The notes under the pieces are model-generated. The model ran no database searches, had not been told where the DNA came from, and saw only the letters and a list, made by a program, of their open reading frames with translations. A DNA stretch of 64,000 nucleotides from Zhongshania aquimaris (GTDB taxonomy: Bacteria > Pseudomonadota > Gammaproteobacteria > Pseudomonadales > Spongiibacteraceae), in the NCBI RefSeq assembly GCF_019312595.1, contig NZ_JAHWDQ010000001.1, positions 1,412,788 to 1,476,787 on the forward strand, given 5' to 3'. This document shows positions 55,644 to 64,000 of this stretch, piece after piece. Each line of letters starts with the position of its first letter. Positions within the stretch are counted from its first letter, which is position 1. The translations under genes and the position numbers were made by a program.

Positions 55644-56858
55644 TTATTTTCCGGTTAAGCGGTCGCTAATTCCGAGCAAATACAAAATCCCGTCCAGGCC
55701 AAGAGTAGAAATTGACTGCTTGGCATTTTCGCGAACAATCGGTTTAGCTCTAAAAGCGATCCCCAACCCCGCGATACTGAGCATTGGCAAATCATTTGCG
55801 CCATCGCCAACCGCAATAACCTGCTCCATATCCAAGCCTTCGCGCTTGGCTATCTCGCGCAGCAACTCTGCCTTGCGCTTGCCGTCCACCACAATACCCT
55901 CTACCTCGCCCGTGACACGACCATCACGTATAACGAGCTCATTGGCATGAACATAATCTATACCCAACTTGCGCTGCAGATAGTGGCCAAAATAGGTAAA
56001 GCCGCCGGATAAAATAGCGGTTTTATAGCCGAGCAACTTTAACGTTGAGACCAGATTCTCTGCACCTTCGGTAATTCGCAAGCTCTCTGCAATACCAGCC
56101 AGCACTGATTCATCCAGGCCTTTTAACAAGGCCACCCGCGCCTTAAAGCTCTCAGTAAAATCAATTTCGCCACGCATTGCACGCTCGGTAATTTCCGCAA
56201 CCTGCTCTCCAACACCAGCAGCGATGGCGAGCTCGTCAATCACCTCGGCTTCAATCAGTGTTGAATCCATATCGAAGGCAACCAAGCGGCGGGTGCGGCG
56301 AAACATATTGTCTTCTTGATAGGCAATATCGATATCCATCTCGCTGGCTAAATGTAAAAGCTCACGGCGGAAGTCGGTGGCATCGGGTAAGTTACCGCGA
56401 ACCGACAGCTCGACCGACGCCTTGGATTGCTGGGCAACCCCTTCAAGCGGCACCCGACCCGACAGGCGATCGATCCTATCAATATTTAACGCGTAGCGAG
56501 ACACGACATCGGTAACACCGGCGATATGTCTTGCCGTAATCTTGCGCGCCAACAGAGTCACAATATGACGCTGCTTGCCCTGACCAGATACCCACTGATT
56601 GTAACTCTCTGGGCTAACGGGTAAAAAGCGCACCTGCATCCCCATTTCGTGGGTGCGAAATAATATATCTTTCAAAATACTGGCCGCTTCCGCACCCGCA
56701 GGTACTTCCACCAATAAGCCTAAAGACAAGTTATCGTGAATCACAGCCTGGCCGATATCTAAGATATTCACCTGATGATCTGCCAAAATACTGGTTATTG
56801 TACTTGTCACGCCGGGCCGATCATCGCCCGCTATGTTGATCAATATAATTTCGTTCAC
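55644..56858 (-). CDS. serB: Phosphoserine phosphatase SerB
   Basis: Last step of serine synthesis. The 404-residue form has N-terminal ACT-like domains (about 1-170; LINIAGDDRPGVTSTITSILADH) and a HAD phosphatase: motif I DMDSTLIEAEVIDELA with the nucleophile Asp, motif II SGGFTYF, motif III GDGANDLPML. Start is GTG at 56858 with AGGGGG upstream. Divergent from the YtjB-like gene, the same arrangement as in E. coli (serB/ytjB) and Pseudomonas. Confidence 0.97.
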   Translation of the reverse strand: MNEIILINIAGDDRPGVTSTITSILADHQVNILDIGQAVIHDNLSLGLLVEVPAGAEAASILKDILFRTHEMGMQVRFLPVSPESYNQWVSGQGKQRHIVTLLARKITARHIAGVTDVVSRYALNIDRIDRLSGRVPLEGVAQQSKASVELSVRGNLPDATDFRRELLHLASEMDIDIAYQEDNMFRRTRRLVAFDMDSTLIEAEVIDELAIAAGVGEQVAEITERAMRGEIDFTESFKARVALLKGLDESVLAGIAESLRITEGAENLVSTLKLLGYKTAILSGGFTYFGHYLQRKLGIDYVHANELVIRDGRVTGEVEGIVVDGKRKAELLREIAKREGLDMEQVIAVGDGANDLPMLSIAGLGIAFRAKPIVRENAKQSISTLGLDGILYLLGISDRLTGK

Positions 56859-57119
56859 ACCACCCCCTGCAGCAATCGGCGTATTGTAGCGGTAGACGTG
56901 ATTTCACCCAAGCACCACTGCATTAGAATGCACTTATAATTAAAATGTGCGAAAACAACGTACTGATCGCCGGCGCGAAAAGGTCGCGATGATACGACGT
57001 ACATACGCAATTTAAGCAACGCCAACACCCAAGATGCCGAGCCCAGTAATTAATCCGCGCTTTCCTTGATATACTCCCCCAAATAATAGAAGCCCCGCCT
57101 TCCAGATGGACAGTACAAC

Positions 57120-58337
57120 ATGCTTAAGCAGCTCCTTAAATTACCACTCTCGGCGAAATGCGGACTGATTACCGCACTGATATGCGCAATTGCAGGTATG
57201 ACACTGCTACTCACCAGCATGACCGCGAGTAAACAAATCCTTCTTGAAACAACCCATTTAATAGGTCAGCAGTGGACCAATCAGCTGGCCTCGCAAAGCC
57301 AACAAGCCCTGCTGCGCAACGACAAAGTGAGTCTGCAAGCCATTTTACAGGACTATATTAATAGCCCCCTCATTGTCTATGGCAGTATCGCCAACTCCCG
57401 CGACGAAACCGTGGCAGAAACGGGGCACTGGCGCACAGAAAACCTAAACTACGAAGCGCCGGTTGCCGCCGACGGTCGGCTTGGACTCGTCAAACTGTCC
57501 CTTAGCCGCGAACTCATTGGCGATGAGATCCGCGATCTCGGCAAAACGCTGCTTATCCTCACCGGCTTGCTCGCCTGTTTTAGCTACGCCATCATTGCGG
57601 TGCCAATGCGCCGTATTGAAGGGTTTTTAGAACTTGCCCGCGCGCGAATGGCGCAACCTCTGCGCAATGATCACAGCGGCTACCCCGGCACCGACAGCCT
57701 AGGTAAATTACTAGAAGAAATTCACAACCCACAGATTCGACTTAGCAAGCTCGGTAAAACCCGTTACAAAGATTATTATATTTTGCACTGCCACTGGCAG
57801 GCGTTTAGCGCCCTGCAAACACAAATGGCGCCCGCTAGCTTCCGCGAGCATCTGCGCACGAGCTACGCCCGCGGTGAGGCGATTGCCAAGCTATACCACG
57901 CCGATATTGTGGTACATCGTCACAACGCGATCAGCCTGCGCTTTTTTGAAGTGGAGGGTACCGATCATCCCCTGTTTCGCGCGCTGTGCTGCGCCGACTT
58001 ATTTCAAAGCTTAGACAAAGTGTTGCGAAGCCGGGCGGGGATCGCGCATATCCACGGCGAGGGCGACCACTGGGAATGTGCCGCCAAAGAATGCGCTGCC
58101 ATTGATCAAATGCACACAGCGACAGCAGAGGGCAAGGGCACTTGGCTAGACGACGGTAGTCGCGACAATGAACGCCTAGATGCCTGGGTAGATATTCGCG
58201 GCAATCACATTAGCGCAATGAAATCGCCTTACAGTGATTTATTAGAAAGACAGCAAACCCAGCTGAAGAAATTAACCCTGGATGCCTTCAAACAAGATGC
58301 CGCCAGAGCGCAGTCCGAAGCGAATCACACTAGCTAA
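57120..58337 (+). CDS. AhpA/YtjB (Smp)-like membrane protein
   Basis: A 405-residue protein with membrane spans at about 15-35 (GLITALICAIAGMTLLL) and 145-165 (LLILTGLLACFSYAIIAV) enclosing a periplasmic domain (ASKQILLETTHLIGQQW ... VYGSIANSRDETVAETG, Cache/PAS-like), then a 230-residue cytoplasmic part that I do not recognise. Topology and the position divergent to serB match the YtjB/Smp family, whose function is unknown. In P. aeruginosa a similar gene lies between serB and parC. Confidence 0.72.
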   Translation: MLKQLLKLPLSAKCGLITALICAIAGMTLLLTSMTASKQILLETTHLIGQQWTNQLASQSQQALLRNDKVSLQAILQDYINSPLIVYGSIANSRDETVAETGHWRTENLNYEAPVAADGRLGLVKLSLSRELIGDEIRDLGKTLLILTGLLACFSYAIIAVPMRRIEGFLELARARMAQPLRNDHSGYPGTDSLGKLLEEIHNPQIRLSKLGKTRYKDYYILHCHWQAFSALQTQMAPASFREHLRTSYARGEAIAKLYHADIVVHRHNAISLRFFEVEGTDHPLFRALCCADLFQSLDKVLRSRAGIAHIHGEGDHWECAAKECAAIDQMHTATAEGKGTWLDDGSRDNERLDAWVDIRGNHISAMKSPYSDLLERQQTQLKKLTLDAFKQDAARAQSEANHTS

Positions 58338-58373
58338 AAAAAACGCGGAGCCAAACTTGGAACCGCGTTTTTT
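58338..58373. terminator. Bidirectional terminator between the YtjB-like gene and parC
   Basis: AAAAAACGCGG (58338-58348) and CCGCGTTTTTT (58363-58373) make an 11-base stem that ends in a T-run on both strands. Both flanking genes are convergent and end within 25 bases, so one hairpin serves both. Confidence 0.9.
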
Positions 58374-58396
58374 AGCGAACTATGTTTTAACTCAGC

Positions 58397-60655
58397 TCAG
58401 CCCGCAACAATTGTTTGCAGTGCATCCACCTTCTGGAAACCGCGTGGCAACTTGTGTCCACGTCGGCCACGCTCACCTAAATAGTGTTCCAGCTCGGCAA
58501 ACTTCAAGCTTAAATGACGCTTCCCGGAAATCACTTTTAAGGTATCGCGCTCAGAGAAGATTGCGATGGCGCTCACATACTCCTCGCGATTTGCCACCCG
58601 CGCCGACGGGATGCCAATCATTTTATTGCCCTTACCGCGCGGCATAAGCGGCAAATCACCAACGGGGAATATCAGCATACGACCTTCGGTTGTGACCGCC
58701 ACTACGTGACTAGTCTCCATATCAGCAATCGCAACCGGCGGCAAAACCAATGCACCTTTTGGCAAAATCAGCGCTGCTTTACCGGCTTTGTTTTTACTCT
58801 GCAGATCCGACAGTTTTGCGATAAATCCATAGCCCGCGTCAGAAGCCAATAAATAATGCCCCTCGTCACTGCCCATCATCATGCCGGTAAAATTAACACC
58901 CGACGGTGGATTAATTCGCCCGGTCAACGGCTCACCCTGACCACGCGCCGACGGCAGGCCGTGAGCGGCCACCGTATAGGTTCTACCGGTACTATCGAGG
59001 ATAATGACCGGTTGATTAGTTTTGCCCTTAGCGGCTAATTTAAAGCGGTCGCCGGCCTTGTAACTCAAGCTAAGCGGATCAATATCGTGGCCTTTGCCCG
59101 ATCGAATCCAGCCCATTTCCGACAGCACAACGGTGACGGGTTCGGCTGAGACAATCTCTTCTTCAGAGAAAGCGCGTGCCTCACTGCGTGTAACCAACGG
59201 CGAGCGGCGCTCGTCGCCAAACTCCTCGGCAACCGCCAGTAATTCCTTGCGTACCAAACTCTTCATCCGACGTGGAGAGCCCAGGGTCAACTCCAAGCTA
59301 TCGCGCTCAGTGGCAAGCTCATCCTGCTCACCGCGAATTTTCATTTCTTCAAGTTTTGCCAAGTGGCGTAATTTTAACTCCAGTACCGCCTCGGCCTGCG
59401 TATCGGTAATACCGAAGCGCTCCATAAGCACAGGCTTGGGCTGATCCTCTTCGCGAATAATGGCGATCACTTCGTCAATATTTAAAAACGCAATTAACAA
59501 GGCATCTAATATATGCAGGCGCTTAAGTACCTTATCCAAACGGTACTCTAAACGTCGACGGGTGGTTGAGGTGCGAATTTCCAACCACTCACCGATGATT
59601 TTATCGAGCCCCTTAACCTGCGGTCGGCCGTCCAGGCCGATGACGTTCATATTGACACGATAACTGCGTTCCAAATCGGTGGTCGCAAATAAATGGTTCA
59701 TCACCGCCTGCTTGTCGACCCGGTTTGATCTGGGAATAACCACCAGACGAGTCGGGTTTTCGTGATCTGATTCATCCCGCAAATCCACCACCATTGGCAG
59801 CTTCTTGGCCTGCATCTGCTGGGCAATCTGCTCGAGCACTTTCGATCCAGAGGTCTGATGAGGCAGTGCCGTAATGACGATATCCTCGCCCTCGTCTTGC
59901 CACAGCGCCCGCATACGCAGTGAGCCGCGACCACTTTCATACATTTTTCGTAAATCTTCTGGCGGCGTAATAATTTCAGCGTCGGTTGGAAAGTCAGGCC
60001 CTTTTACATGCTCACATAACTCGGCAACGCTGGCGTTGGGTGCGTCCAGCAAATGAATACAAGCACTCACTACCTCGCGCAAATTATGCGGCGGAATGTC
60101 AGTGGCCATACCGACAGCAATACCAGTGGTGCCATTTAGCAATATATTGGGCACCCGCGCCGGTAAGGTCGCGGGCTCGTCCATTTGACCGTCAAAATTC
60201 GGCACCCAGTCAACCGTGCCCTGCCCCAGTTCACTGAGCAAAACCTCTGCGTACTTGGTTAATTTAGACTCGGTATAGCGCATTGCCGCGAAGGATTTAG
60301 GATCGTCCGGCGAACCCCAGTTTCCCTGACCGTCGATAAGCGGGTAACGATAGGAGAAGTTCTGCGACATCAACACCATCGCTTCGTACACGGCGCTATC
60401 GCCGTGTGGATGGAACTTACCGATAACGTCACCGACGGTGCGCGCAGATTTCTTGTGCTTGGCATTCGATTTAAGCCCAAGTTCGCTCATCGCGTAAATA
60501 ATACGGCGCTGCACCGGCTTCAGGCCGTCTGCAATATTGGGTAGCGCCCGATCGAGAATGACATACATGGAATAGTCCAAATAAGCCTTCTCGGTATAAC
60601 TTTTTAAGGGCATTTGCTCGACGCCATCAGCGCCAATCACAATAGTTTCCGACAT
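58397..60655 (-). CDS. parC: DNA topoisomerase IV subunit A
   Basis: Decatenates chromosomes with ParE. The 752-residue protein has the type IIA DNA-cleavage core: catalytic Tyr127 in AAMRYTES, the region [13 protein letters not shown] with S87 and E91 (equivalent to E. coli S80/E84, both wild type, so no quinolone-resistance change) and a C-terminal beta-pinwheel. No GyrA box, supporting ParC over GyrA. parE is not in the window. Confidence 0.97.
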   Translation of the reverse strand: MSETIVIGADGVEQMPLKSYTEKAYLDYSMYVILDRALPNIADGLKPVQRRIIYAMSELGLKSNAKHKKSARTVGDVIGKFHPHGDSAVYEAMVLMSQNFSYRYPLIDGQGNWGSPDDPKSFAAMRYTESKLTKYAEVLLSELGQGTVDWVPNFDGQMDEPATLPARVPNILLNGTTGIAVGMATDIPPHNLREVVSACIHLLDAPNASVAELCEHVKGPDFPTDAEIITPPEDLRKMYESGRGSLRMRALWQDEGEDIVITALPHQTSGSKVLEQIAQQMQAKKLPMVVDLRDESDHENPTRLVVIPRSNRVDKQAVMNHLFATTDLERSYRVNMNVIGLDGRPQVKGLDKIIGEWLEIRTSTTRRRLEYRLDKVLKRLHILDALLIAFLNIDEVIAIIREEDQPKPVLMERFGITDTQAEAVLELKLRHLAKLEEMKIRGEQDELATERDSLELTLGSPRRMKSLVRKELLAVAEEFGDERRSPLVTRSEARAFSEEEIVSAEPVTVVLSEMGWIRSGKGHDIDPLSLSYKAGDRFKLAAKGKTNQPVIILDSTGRTYTVAAHGLPSARGQGEPLTGRINPPSGVNFTGMMMGSDEGHYLLASDAGYGFIAKLSDLQSKNKAGKAALILPKGALVLPPVAIADMETSHVVAVTTEGRMLIFPVGDLPLMPRGKGNKMIGIPSARVANREEYVSAIAIFSERDTLKVISGKRHLSLKFAELEHYLGERGRRGHKLPRGFQKVDALQTIVAG

Positions 60656-60813
60656 ATTCTCTTATTCAATCCTTATTCATTGCCACTGATCACTTGAGGG
60701 AATGGCTACGTACAAGCCACTACGGAACATATAGCACTCTACGGGTAATTACGAAGATTCAATCCTGCTGTGCCGCCCTATACTGACTCCACGTTGATCA
60801 GAGGAGATCCGAC

Positions 60814-61068
60814 ATGACTGCTCAAAAAGTAGTAAGCCTATCAGAATATCGTCAAGATACGCAGCAAATGCATATAGACGACGTTAGCGCTCAGGCCTTC
60901 TTGTTTCTACAAGAGCAAGCTCAAGAACTTGATCTCCCCATGCGCAAATTGCTGAAAGAGCATTTACTAGGCATTGCCTGCGTTGTCAAAGCCGTTGAAG
61001 GTGTCGACGAAGCGCAAAACTGGCTCGCACTGATTAGCGACGAAATCAGCACTGGCGAACGCCACTAA
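60814..61068 (+). CDS. Small hypothetical protein
   Basis: An 84-residue acidic, mostly helical protein (QAFLFLQEQAQELDLPMRKLLKEHLLGIACVVKAVEGVDEAQNWL region) with no membrane span or cysteine pair. GAGGAG 8 bases before the ATG and a distinct codon pattern support real translation. Divergent from parC and convergent with a 60-residue gene 7 bases away. No family recognised. Confidence 0.65.
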   Translation: MTAQKVVSLSEYRQDTQQMHIDDVSAQAFLFLQEQAQELDLPMRKLLKEHLLGIACVVKAVEGVDEAQNWLALISDEISTGERH

Positions 61069-61075
61069 GCTCCCC

Positions 61076-61258
61076 CTAATGTGCGGTGATCTTCTTTTCA
61101 CCGCAGCGCTCACACACATACACTGTAACTAGCTTTCCCAGCTTCACATCAAACTGCTTAGCCTTATCGACCCGCCACTTGTGAAAGCCTTCGCGACACA
61201 GCGTATTAGGCGTTTTACCCTGCGGCAACTTACGTTTAAAGGGCAATACATCGCCCAT
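61076..61258 (-). CDS. Small protein with partial zinc-ribbon-like motif
   Basis: A 60-residue basic protein (GDVLPFKRKLPQGKTPNTLC...) with an isolated Cys near 21 and a CERCGEKK pair near the C-terminus; C-x-E-G-F-H-K-W may add a His. Such a layout could hold one zinc ion. The ATG at 61258 is chosen because AGGGAG is 7 bases away, whereas the GTG at 61264 is too close. Similar short proteins occur as hypotheticals in related genomes (recollection, unchecked). Function unknown. Confidence 0.65.
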   Translation of the reverse strand: MGDVLPFKRKLPQGKTPNTLCREGFHKWRVDKAKQFDVKLGKLVTVYVCERCGEKKITAH

Positions 61259-61368
61259 AGCCACTCTCCCTTAGATTCACTACAACGCTCTACCACTGCG
61301 TGGATTTCGCGATTACTATACGCGCCTTGAGATAGCTGCGCGATAACTGAACGCAACGAGGGAGCATC

Positions 61369-61851
61369 ATGGAAATTAGCCGCAATAAAGTCGTGTCATT
61401 TCACTATGAATTACGCAACGGTGACGGCACCGTATTGGAAGATAACTTTAATGACACGCCGTCGCTGTATATGCACGGAGCCGACAACATCATAAGTGGC
61501 CTAGAAAAAGCCATGGCCGGCCACACGGTAGGAGATGAGTTTGAAGTCTTACTCGCGGCTAAAGATGCCTACGGTGAAATTGAACCCAATAAATCCGAAC
61601 GTATTCCCGCCAAGTATTTGAAGCACGAAGGTAAAATTAAAGTTGGTCAGGCCGTGCGCTTTAACACCGACAAGGGTATGCGCAATGCCACGGTGCTAAA
61701 AGTCGGTAAGTTTTCAGTCGACGTTGACCTCAACCACCCCTTGGCAGGCCAAAGCTTGAGCTTCAAAATTCGTATCAAAGATATTCGCGACGCCACCGAC
61801 GAAGAAATTCGCCATCGTCACGCCCACGGTGAAGGTGGCCACCAACACTAA
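61369..61851 (+). CDS. slyD: FKBP-type peptidyl-prolyl isomerase, SlyD family
   Basis: A 160-residue FKBP/SlyD protein that speeds proline isomerisation and acts as a chaperone. N-terminal FKBP strand (VVSFHYELRNGDGTVLEDN), GADNIISGLEKAMAGHTVGDEF and LLAAKDAYGEIEPN, the insert-in-flap region at about 70-130, and a short His-rich tail (RHRHAHGEGGHQH), shorter than in E. coli, where a long tail binds nickel. GAGGGAG precedes the ATG. Confidence 0.93.
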   Translation: MEISRNKVVSFHYELRNGDGTVLEDNFNDTPSLYMHGADNIISGLEKAMAGHTVGDEFEVLLAAKDAYGEIEPNKSERIPAKYLKHEGKIKVGQAVRFNTDKGMRNATVLKVGKFSVDVDLNHPLAGQSLSFKIRIKDIRDATDEEIRHRHAHGEGGHQH

Positions 61852-61866
61852 TAAGCAAAGTGTTTA

Positions 61867-62742
61867 TTACTGTTTTCGCGACGCTCGCCATCGTTCGGCG
61901 GCATCGCGAATAAATCCCGCTACCAGATCGCGATTCTCGGTCCGAGAAAAGGTTTGGATATGGCCACCCTCATAGCTAATTAGCGTTTTCGGCTGCCTTG
62001 CAGCGGCAAGCAATCTTTCAGCGTGGCGATACGGCACCACCGGATCGTCCCGGCCGTGAATCAGCAACAGTGGCAGCGGTGAAATAGCAGAAATTTCGTC
62101 GAGTAAATTCTCTCCTTCGGGCATCGCCCATGCGGCGAGACACTGGAAAGGCCAGGTAAGCCAATTCGACGCCGCAACTTTCTTAGCGATATCAGCGTAG
62201 CCGGTAAAACCCGCATCCAGAATTACCCCCGCTAGCGCGGGATACTGTCGCCCGTTACGTGCCACCGCAACACCGGCGAGACTCGCACCAATACTCTGCC
62301 CCAATACCACAATTGGCGTATCTGCCAGCGCTTGCTGCGCAGAGAGGTGTTGCAGCGCAGCAAGAATATCCATCTGCGCACCTCGAACACTGGCTTCGCC
62401 AGAAGACTGACCATAGCCGCGGTAGTCTATAAGCAACACATTAATACCTCGCGCGGGCAACCAATAGACACTGGCTAAATGAGTACTTATATTTTCAGCA
62501 TTGCCGTGGGCAAATAAAACGGTGGCCTCAACTTTACCTTCCGCGGGCAACCACCAGGCACTCACCGTGCCGCCGTCGGCTGTTGTAATTCTGACATCCA
62601 CATACGCCAAGCCAACATCGGCTGGGCTGCGAACAAGTTGTTGCTGCGGGAAAAATAGCAAGCTCTCGCACGCGCTAAGCATGAATACAAAAATTAAAAC
62701 GAGCACTCGCAAAAAGGACATTCCACGCGCAACTGAGGCCAT
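61867..62742 (-). CDS. Alpha/beta-hydrolase lipoprotein
   Basis: A predicted lipoprotein (lipobox LSAC, C25 from this start) with an alpha/beta-hydrolase fold: oxyanion region FAHGNAENIS, nucleophile elbow LGQSIGAS, catalytic Asp in HGRDDPVVP and His in EGGHIQTF. Resembles the BEM46/YfhR-like group; substrate unknown. The ATG at 62742 overlaps the stop of the preceding DUF4105 gene (TAATG), suggesting coupling. The frame is open to 62760; an ATG at 62721 would give a signal peptide of 17 residues and is also possible. Confidence 0.85.
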   Translation of the reverse strand: MASVARGMSFLRVLVLIFVFMLSACESLLFFPQQQLVRSPADVGLAYVDVRITTADGGTVSAWWLPAEGKVEATVLFAHGNAENISTHLASVYWLPARGINVLLIDYRGYGQSSGEASVRGAQMDILAALQHLSAQQALADTPIVVLGQSIGASLAGVAVARNGRQYPALAGVILDAGFTGYADIAKKVAASNWLTWPFQCLAAWAMPEGENLLDEISAISPLPLLLIHGRDDPVVPYRHAERLLAAARQPKTLISYEGGHIQTFSRTENRDLVAGFIRDAAERWRASRKQ

Positions 62743-64000
62743 TAAAAATACCGCCGCCATGACAATTCCAATGCCGCGGATTCGCCCGCAAATTCTTTGC
62801 GATAATCCACGCTAGCCCGTATCGCCTGATTAGTGCTCAAAGCCAGGTTAGTGCTTAGCGACATACTCTGACGCACGCCTTTGCCAACATCTCGGCCACC
62901 ACCAAAGTCCAAATATTGGACACTCAATTCACTTGCCCAGCGATCGCCCTGCCAAAGTAGTCCCGCGCTGACTTTGGGTGCTATACGCAAACGGGTTTCG
63001 GCATCGTCATTGTGTTCCAGGCGTGCGCCGGGAATCACATACGCTATACCGCTCAAAAATTGGCGACTGACGCCCGCACCACCACTCACTCTAGCGACCA
63101 GGCTTTGTTCTGGTGACCCGTCCAAGCGCTCAAGTCCCGCCGCCACCTGCCAGCTAAGCGGCGCAAAAAATTCGTTGCGAGGGGCAAGAGAACGGATCGC
63201 CACTGGGTCGAAACGCTGAAGTCGCAGTGTATCTTCCTGCCAACGGACTTTTAATTGCCCCATCATCAGCGTCGCACCTGGAGGGTATCCGGAAACCACA
63301 TCTAATGCATCGTGATAACTAATTCGCCACTCCATATCGGCATATTGCTGATGTTTGCGCGTCCCGCCAGCCACACCGAACATTGACGTCGAATGACCTA
63401 AGTCTGGCCGCCTAGGTGTGCTCGGCTGCGGTGCTGACTGCACACCATAAGACTGAATTTGACTTAGCAATTTAAGGCTGCGACGTGCCTGCTCTGGCGT
63501 GCGCTGCTCGCGATTGCTGCTGTAGCGCAAATATCGGTAGGCCGCCACTACGAGCTGTTGACGCACAGCTACGCTAAAATTTAAAAAAGCGGGCTGCTCC
63601 AGCACCTGCTCATTGGCAGCCAACTGCAATACCAGTTTGCGCTGCTCCCCATCCAAACCGGCCAATACCGCTTCTAACTCTCTGCGCTTTGACGGCCGAT
63701 AATTTGGCGCTTCCGTCAAGCCACTTTCCACCACCGCTCTCACGGTATCTACTGGCATCGCGGCGTAAGCGAATTGTGATGTTAGATCCAAACCGGGTAG
63801 GGCAACTTCTAGCAGCTCAAGCAAACGGAAAGAACAATTCTCATCGAAGAAATAGTAATCAAAATTAATATTGCGCAGCTCCCAAGTATGAGCCAACAAC
63901 AAATCTATTTGAGCGGCACTCAAAGACAGCGGGTATTCCCAGATATCCCTGTTTTCTAAACGACTGTATTCTTGAATTTTTTCGTAATAGGGCTGCATGC
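62742..64000 (-). CDS. DUF4105 outer-membrane protein, C-terminal part (5' end outside window)
   Basis: The frame runs to the end of the window, so the N-terminus is missing; the visible 418 residues begin within the DUF4105 domain (LRNINFDYYFFDENCSFRLLELLEVALPG, its best-conserved segment with the single Cys near N-C-S). A helical linker follows, then a C-terminal beta-barrel-like region (about 200-418) with alternating strands (GVSRQFLSGIAYVIPGARLEH; SWRRYF end, terminal aromatic). DUF4105 proteins are of unknown function; some are linked to outer-membrane or lipid processes. The hydrolase gene follows with a 1-base overlap, so the two probably act together. Confidence 0.85.
   Translation of the reverse strand, partial: MQPYYEKIQEYSRLENRDIWEYPLSLSAAQIDLLLAHTWELRNINFDYYFFDENCSFRLLELLEVALPGLDLTSQFAYAAMPVDTVRAVVESGLTEAPNYRPSKRRELEAVLAGLDGEQRKLVLQLAANEQVLEQPAFLNFSVAVRQQLVVAAYRYLRYSSNREQRTPEQARRSLKLLSQIQSYGVQSAPQPSTPRRPDLGHSTSMFGVAGGTRKHQQYADMEWRISYHDALDVVSGYPPGATLMMGQLKVRWQEDTLRLQRFDPVAIRSLAPRNEFFAPLSWQVAAGLERLDGSPEQSLVARVSGGAGVSRQFLSGIAYVIPGARLEHNDDAETRLRIAPKVSAGLLWQGDRWASELSVQYLDFGGGRDVGKGVRQSMSLSTNLALSTNQAIRASVDYRKEFAGESAALELSWRRYF

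Noticed and set aside
58639-60655. Possibility that the topoisomerase gene is gyrA
   Set aside because: No GyrA box seen, length of 752 residues and position near serB fit ParC.

Overview
The window is a chromosomal segment of a Gram-negative gammaproteobacterium, most likely a marine, Pseudomonas-related lineage (Spongiibacteraceae/Cellvibrionales-like is my best guess; no marker gene here settles it). The reasons are the long housekeeping block nnr-tsaE-amiB-mutL-miaA-hfq-hflX-hflK-hflC-hisZ-purA, the orn/rsgA...psd...fimW-fimX-serB...parC neighbourhood that resembles the Pseudomonas aeruginosa PA4951-PA4964 region, a MutL of the endonuclease type, and accessory genes typical of marine oil or lipid users (wax ester synthase, branched acyl-CoA catabolism, TonB receptor). 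No rRNA, tRNA, CRISPR array, phage or insertion sequence was seen. Genes are densely packed.

Layout. 1-5.6 kb: tail of a protein with MshEN-like repeats, a RIO kinase, a PhnA/YjdM zinc-ribbon protein, an overlapping M23 peptidase/bactofilin pair and a glycine-rich lipoprotein of unknown function. 5.8-13.3 kb (plus strand): thioesterase, three small membrane proteins, an Atm1-type ABC exporter, a wax ester synthase/DGAT, a Ycf46-like AAA ATPase and RlmA. 13.4-18.0 kb (minus): an operon of SDR, alpha-methylacyl-CoA-racemase-like protein, thiolase and acyl-CoA dehydrogenase, with a divergent AraC regulator carrying an extended -10 promoter and a direct repeat. 19-23.3 kb: GlxA-type regulator, nitronate monooxygenase-like flavoprotein, OsmC protein and a TPR/transglutaminase-like lipoprotein.

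23.4-28.0 kb is the most interesting accessory locus: a large beta-helix-like lipoprotein followed by a TonB-dependent receptor, preceded by four 7-base units with 11-base periodicity (a tandem Pho box) placed 10 bases upstream of a -10 element. This suggests a phosphate-starvation-induced outer-membrane system of unknown substrate. 28.1-41.0 kb (all minus) is the conserved mutL/hfq/hfl/purA superoperon. 41-50 kb holds a DUF4197 lipoprotein, queG, an autotransporter esterase, orn, rsgA, a rhodanese and psd. 49-51.7 kb is the EF-P modification module (epmA, efp, epmB). 51.7-60.7 kb carries the FimW/FimX cyclic-di-GMP polarity pair, serB, a YtjB-like membrane protein and parC. 60.8-64 kb ends with two small unknown proteins, a SlyD-type isomerase, a lipoprotein hydrolase and the C-terminal part of a DUF4105 outer-membrane protein cut by the window edge.

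Product names rest on family recognition by eye; no searches were run. Start codons were chosen from ribosome binding sites and family conservation, and several differ from the longest open frame.
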